Below, piece after piece: positions 63,650 to 64,000 of a DNA stretch of 64,000 nt. The notes beneath the pieces are model-generated. The model ran no database searches. It worked only from the letters and a program-made list of their open reading frames with translations, and was not told the DNA's origin. The stretch lies in assembly GCF_003014595.1 (NCBI RefSeq), contig NZ_PYGK01000008.1, positions 248,001-312,000 of the forward strand, in the 5' to 3' direction. Numbering within the stretch: position 1 is the stretch's first letter; every line of letters starts with the position of its first letter. Both the position numbers and the translations under genes were made by a program. The DNA comes from Chitinophaga ginsengisoli. Lineage in GTDB: Bacteria > Bacteroidota > Bacteroidia > Chitinophagales > Chitinophagaceae.

Positions 63650-64000
63650 TTTCTTCTGCATTTTTATGTCTTATGTAATTGGTTAGCATTTCTTTGAGAT
63701 CTTTTCTATTGACAGGCTTGGTTAGTGTACCAATGATGTCTATGTCATGTTGTGGTTTAACTGATTTGATCCTATTTGCATCCGTTAGGATAATTATCGG
63801 AATTGTAGCTAGTGGACTATCACTGAAGATGATCAGGAAATCAGGATCAGAAAAGTCTTTGTACCATTCCGAGATAATAAAATTGGGCGGCCCTTTTTGT
63901 GTATAACATAAATATTCATCTATCAACTCATAGTAATCGGAACAAACGATTGGTATATAGATGTCCATATTGTCCAGAACATTCCCTAAGTCCCGCCTGG
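63642..64000 (-). CDS. Degenerate receiver-like protein (5' end outside window)
   Basis: The frame is open to the window edge on the minus strand, so the start is upstream; about 119 residues are visible. Order as in response-regulator receivers: FIISEWYKDF (strand and loop where the phospho-Asp normally sits; here Ser-Glu), IPIIILTDAN (Thr position) and GTLTKPVNRKDLKEML (conserved Lys-Pro). The acceptor Asp is missing, so it is a pseudo-receiver that may act as a protein-binding domain. An alternative start ATG is at 63968. Confidence 0.6.
   Translation of the reverse strand, partial: RRDLGNVLDNMDIYIPIVCSDYYELIDEYLCYTQKGPPNFIISEWYKDFSDPDFLIIFSDSPLATIPIIILTDANRIKSVKPQHDIDIIGTLTKPVNRKDLKEMLTNYIRHKNAEEND

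Noticed and set aside
1..64000. CRISPR array, rRNA operon, IS transposase
   Set aside because: No regularly spaced repeats, rRNA-like sequences or transposase motifs were seen; a database search would be needed to be sure of small IS remnants.

Overview
The window looks like a chromosome segment of a Bacteroidota bacterium, most likely a Chitinophaga-like member of the Chitinophagaceae. The evidence is type IX secretion C-terminal domains (type A sorting domains ending in KVLIQ-like strands and gliding-type CHU_C domains), many SPII lipoproteins, carbohydrate-active enzymes, and a Bacteroidota-style promoter (TTTG-N19-TAnnTTTG) in front of a tRNA gene. Taxonomy is inferred from gene content only; no database search was possible.

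Layout. 1-6.5 kb: the 3' end of an alpha-2-macroglobulin gene, a secreted DNA/RNA nuclease lipoprotein, a beta-helix lipoprotein and an orphan Imm22-type immunity gene in an AT-rich stretch. 6.6-13.6 kb: a cytochrome bd oxidase (cydAB), an isoprenylcysteine-methyltransferase-like membrane protein, a lipoprotein, then a Crp/Fnr regulator followed by two YeeE/YedE-type sulfur transporter halves and an MBL-rhodanese enzyme. 13.7-24 kb: a GH2 enzyme with a TPR-like tail, a DEAD-box helicase, a glycerophosphodiesterase, a membrane protein with two tandem-duplicated small genes, a TsdA-like dihaem cytochrome with a Tat-exported DsrE-like partner, and a GH29 fucosidase. 24-28.9 kb: a lipid acyltransferase with a fatty-acid desaturase, a 45-bp perfect palindrome beside a possible gene remnant, and two multi-TM proteins. 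29.4-36.3 kb: a papain-like protease fused to a six-repeat lectin-like propeller next to a chagasin-like cysteine-protease inhibitor, then two paralogous secreted adhesins. 36.6-45.6 kb: an SDR enzyme and a two-component system with a complete RND efflux pump. 45.6-49.5 kb: three genes with T9SS sorting domains, one of them lacking any cargo. 49.8-60.5 kb: an S1-domain regulator, a YdeI-like protein, a GNAT enzyme and a glycogen-to-trehalose cluster (glgX, GH13 glucosidase, treZ, treY). 60.5-64 kb: tRNA-Leu(CAG) directly abutted by a large serine recombinase and small unknown genes, including a degenerate response-regulator receiver; this looks like the left end of an integrated element.

How the genes work together. 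The sulfur genes at 10.5-13.6 kb and 20.4-22.0 kb suggest import and oxidation of reduced sulfur species (thiosulfate, persulfide), with cydAB nearby for microaerobic respiration. The trehalose cluster should convert debranched maltodextrins to trehalose. The regulator, kinase, TolC, RND permease and adaptor form one efflux unit. The most unusual unit is the protease-lectin with its inhibitor, which has the layout of a toxin or effector with self-protection. The recombinase end of the window carries the least familiar genes.
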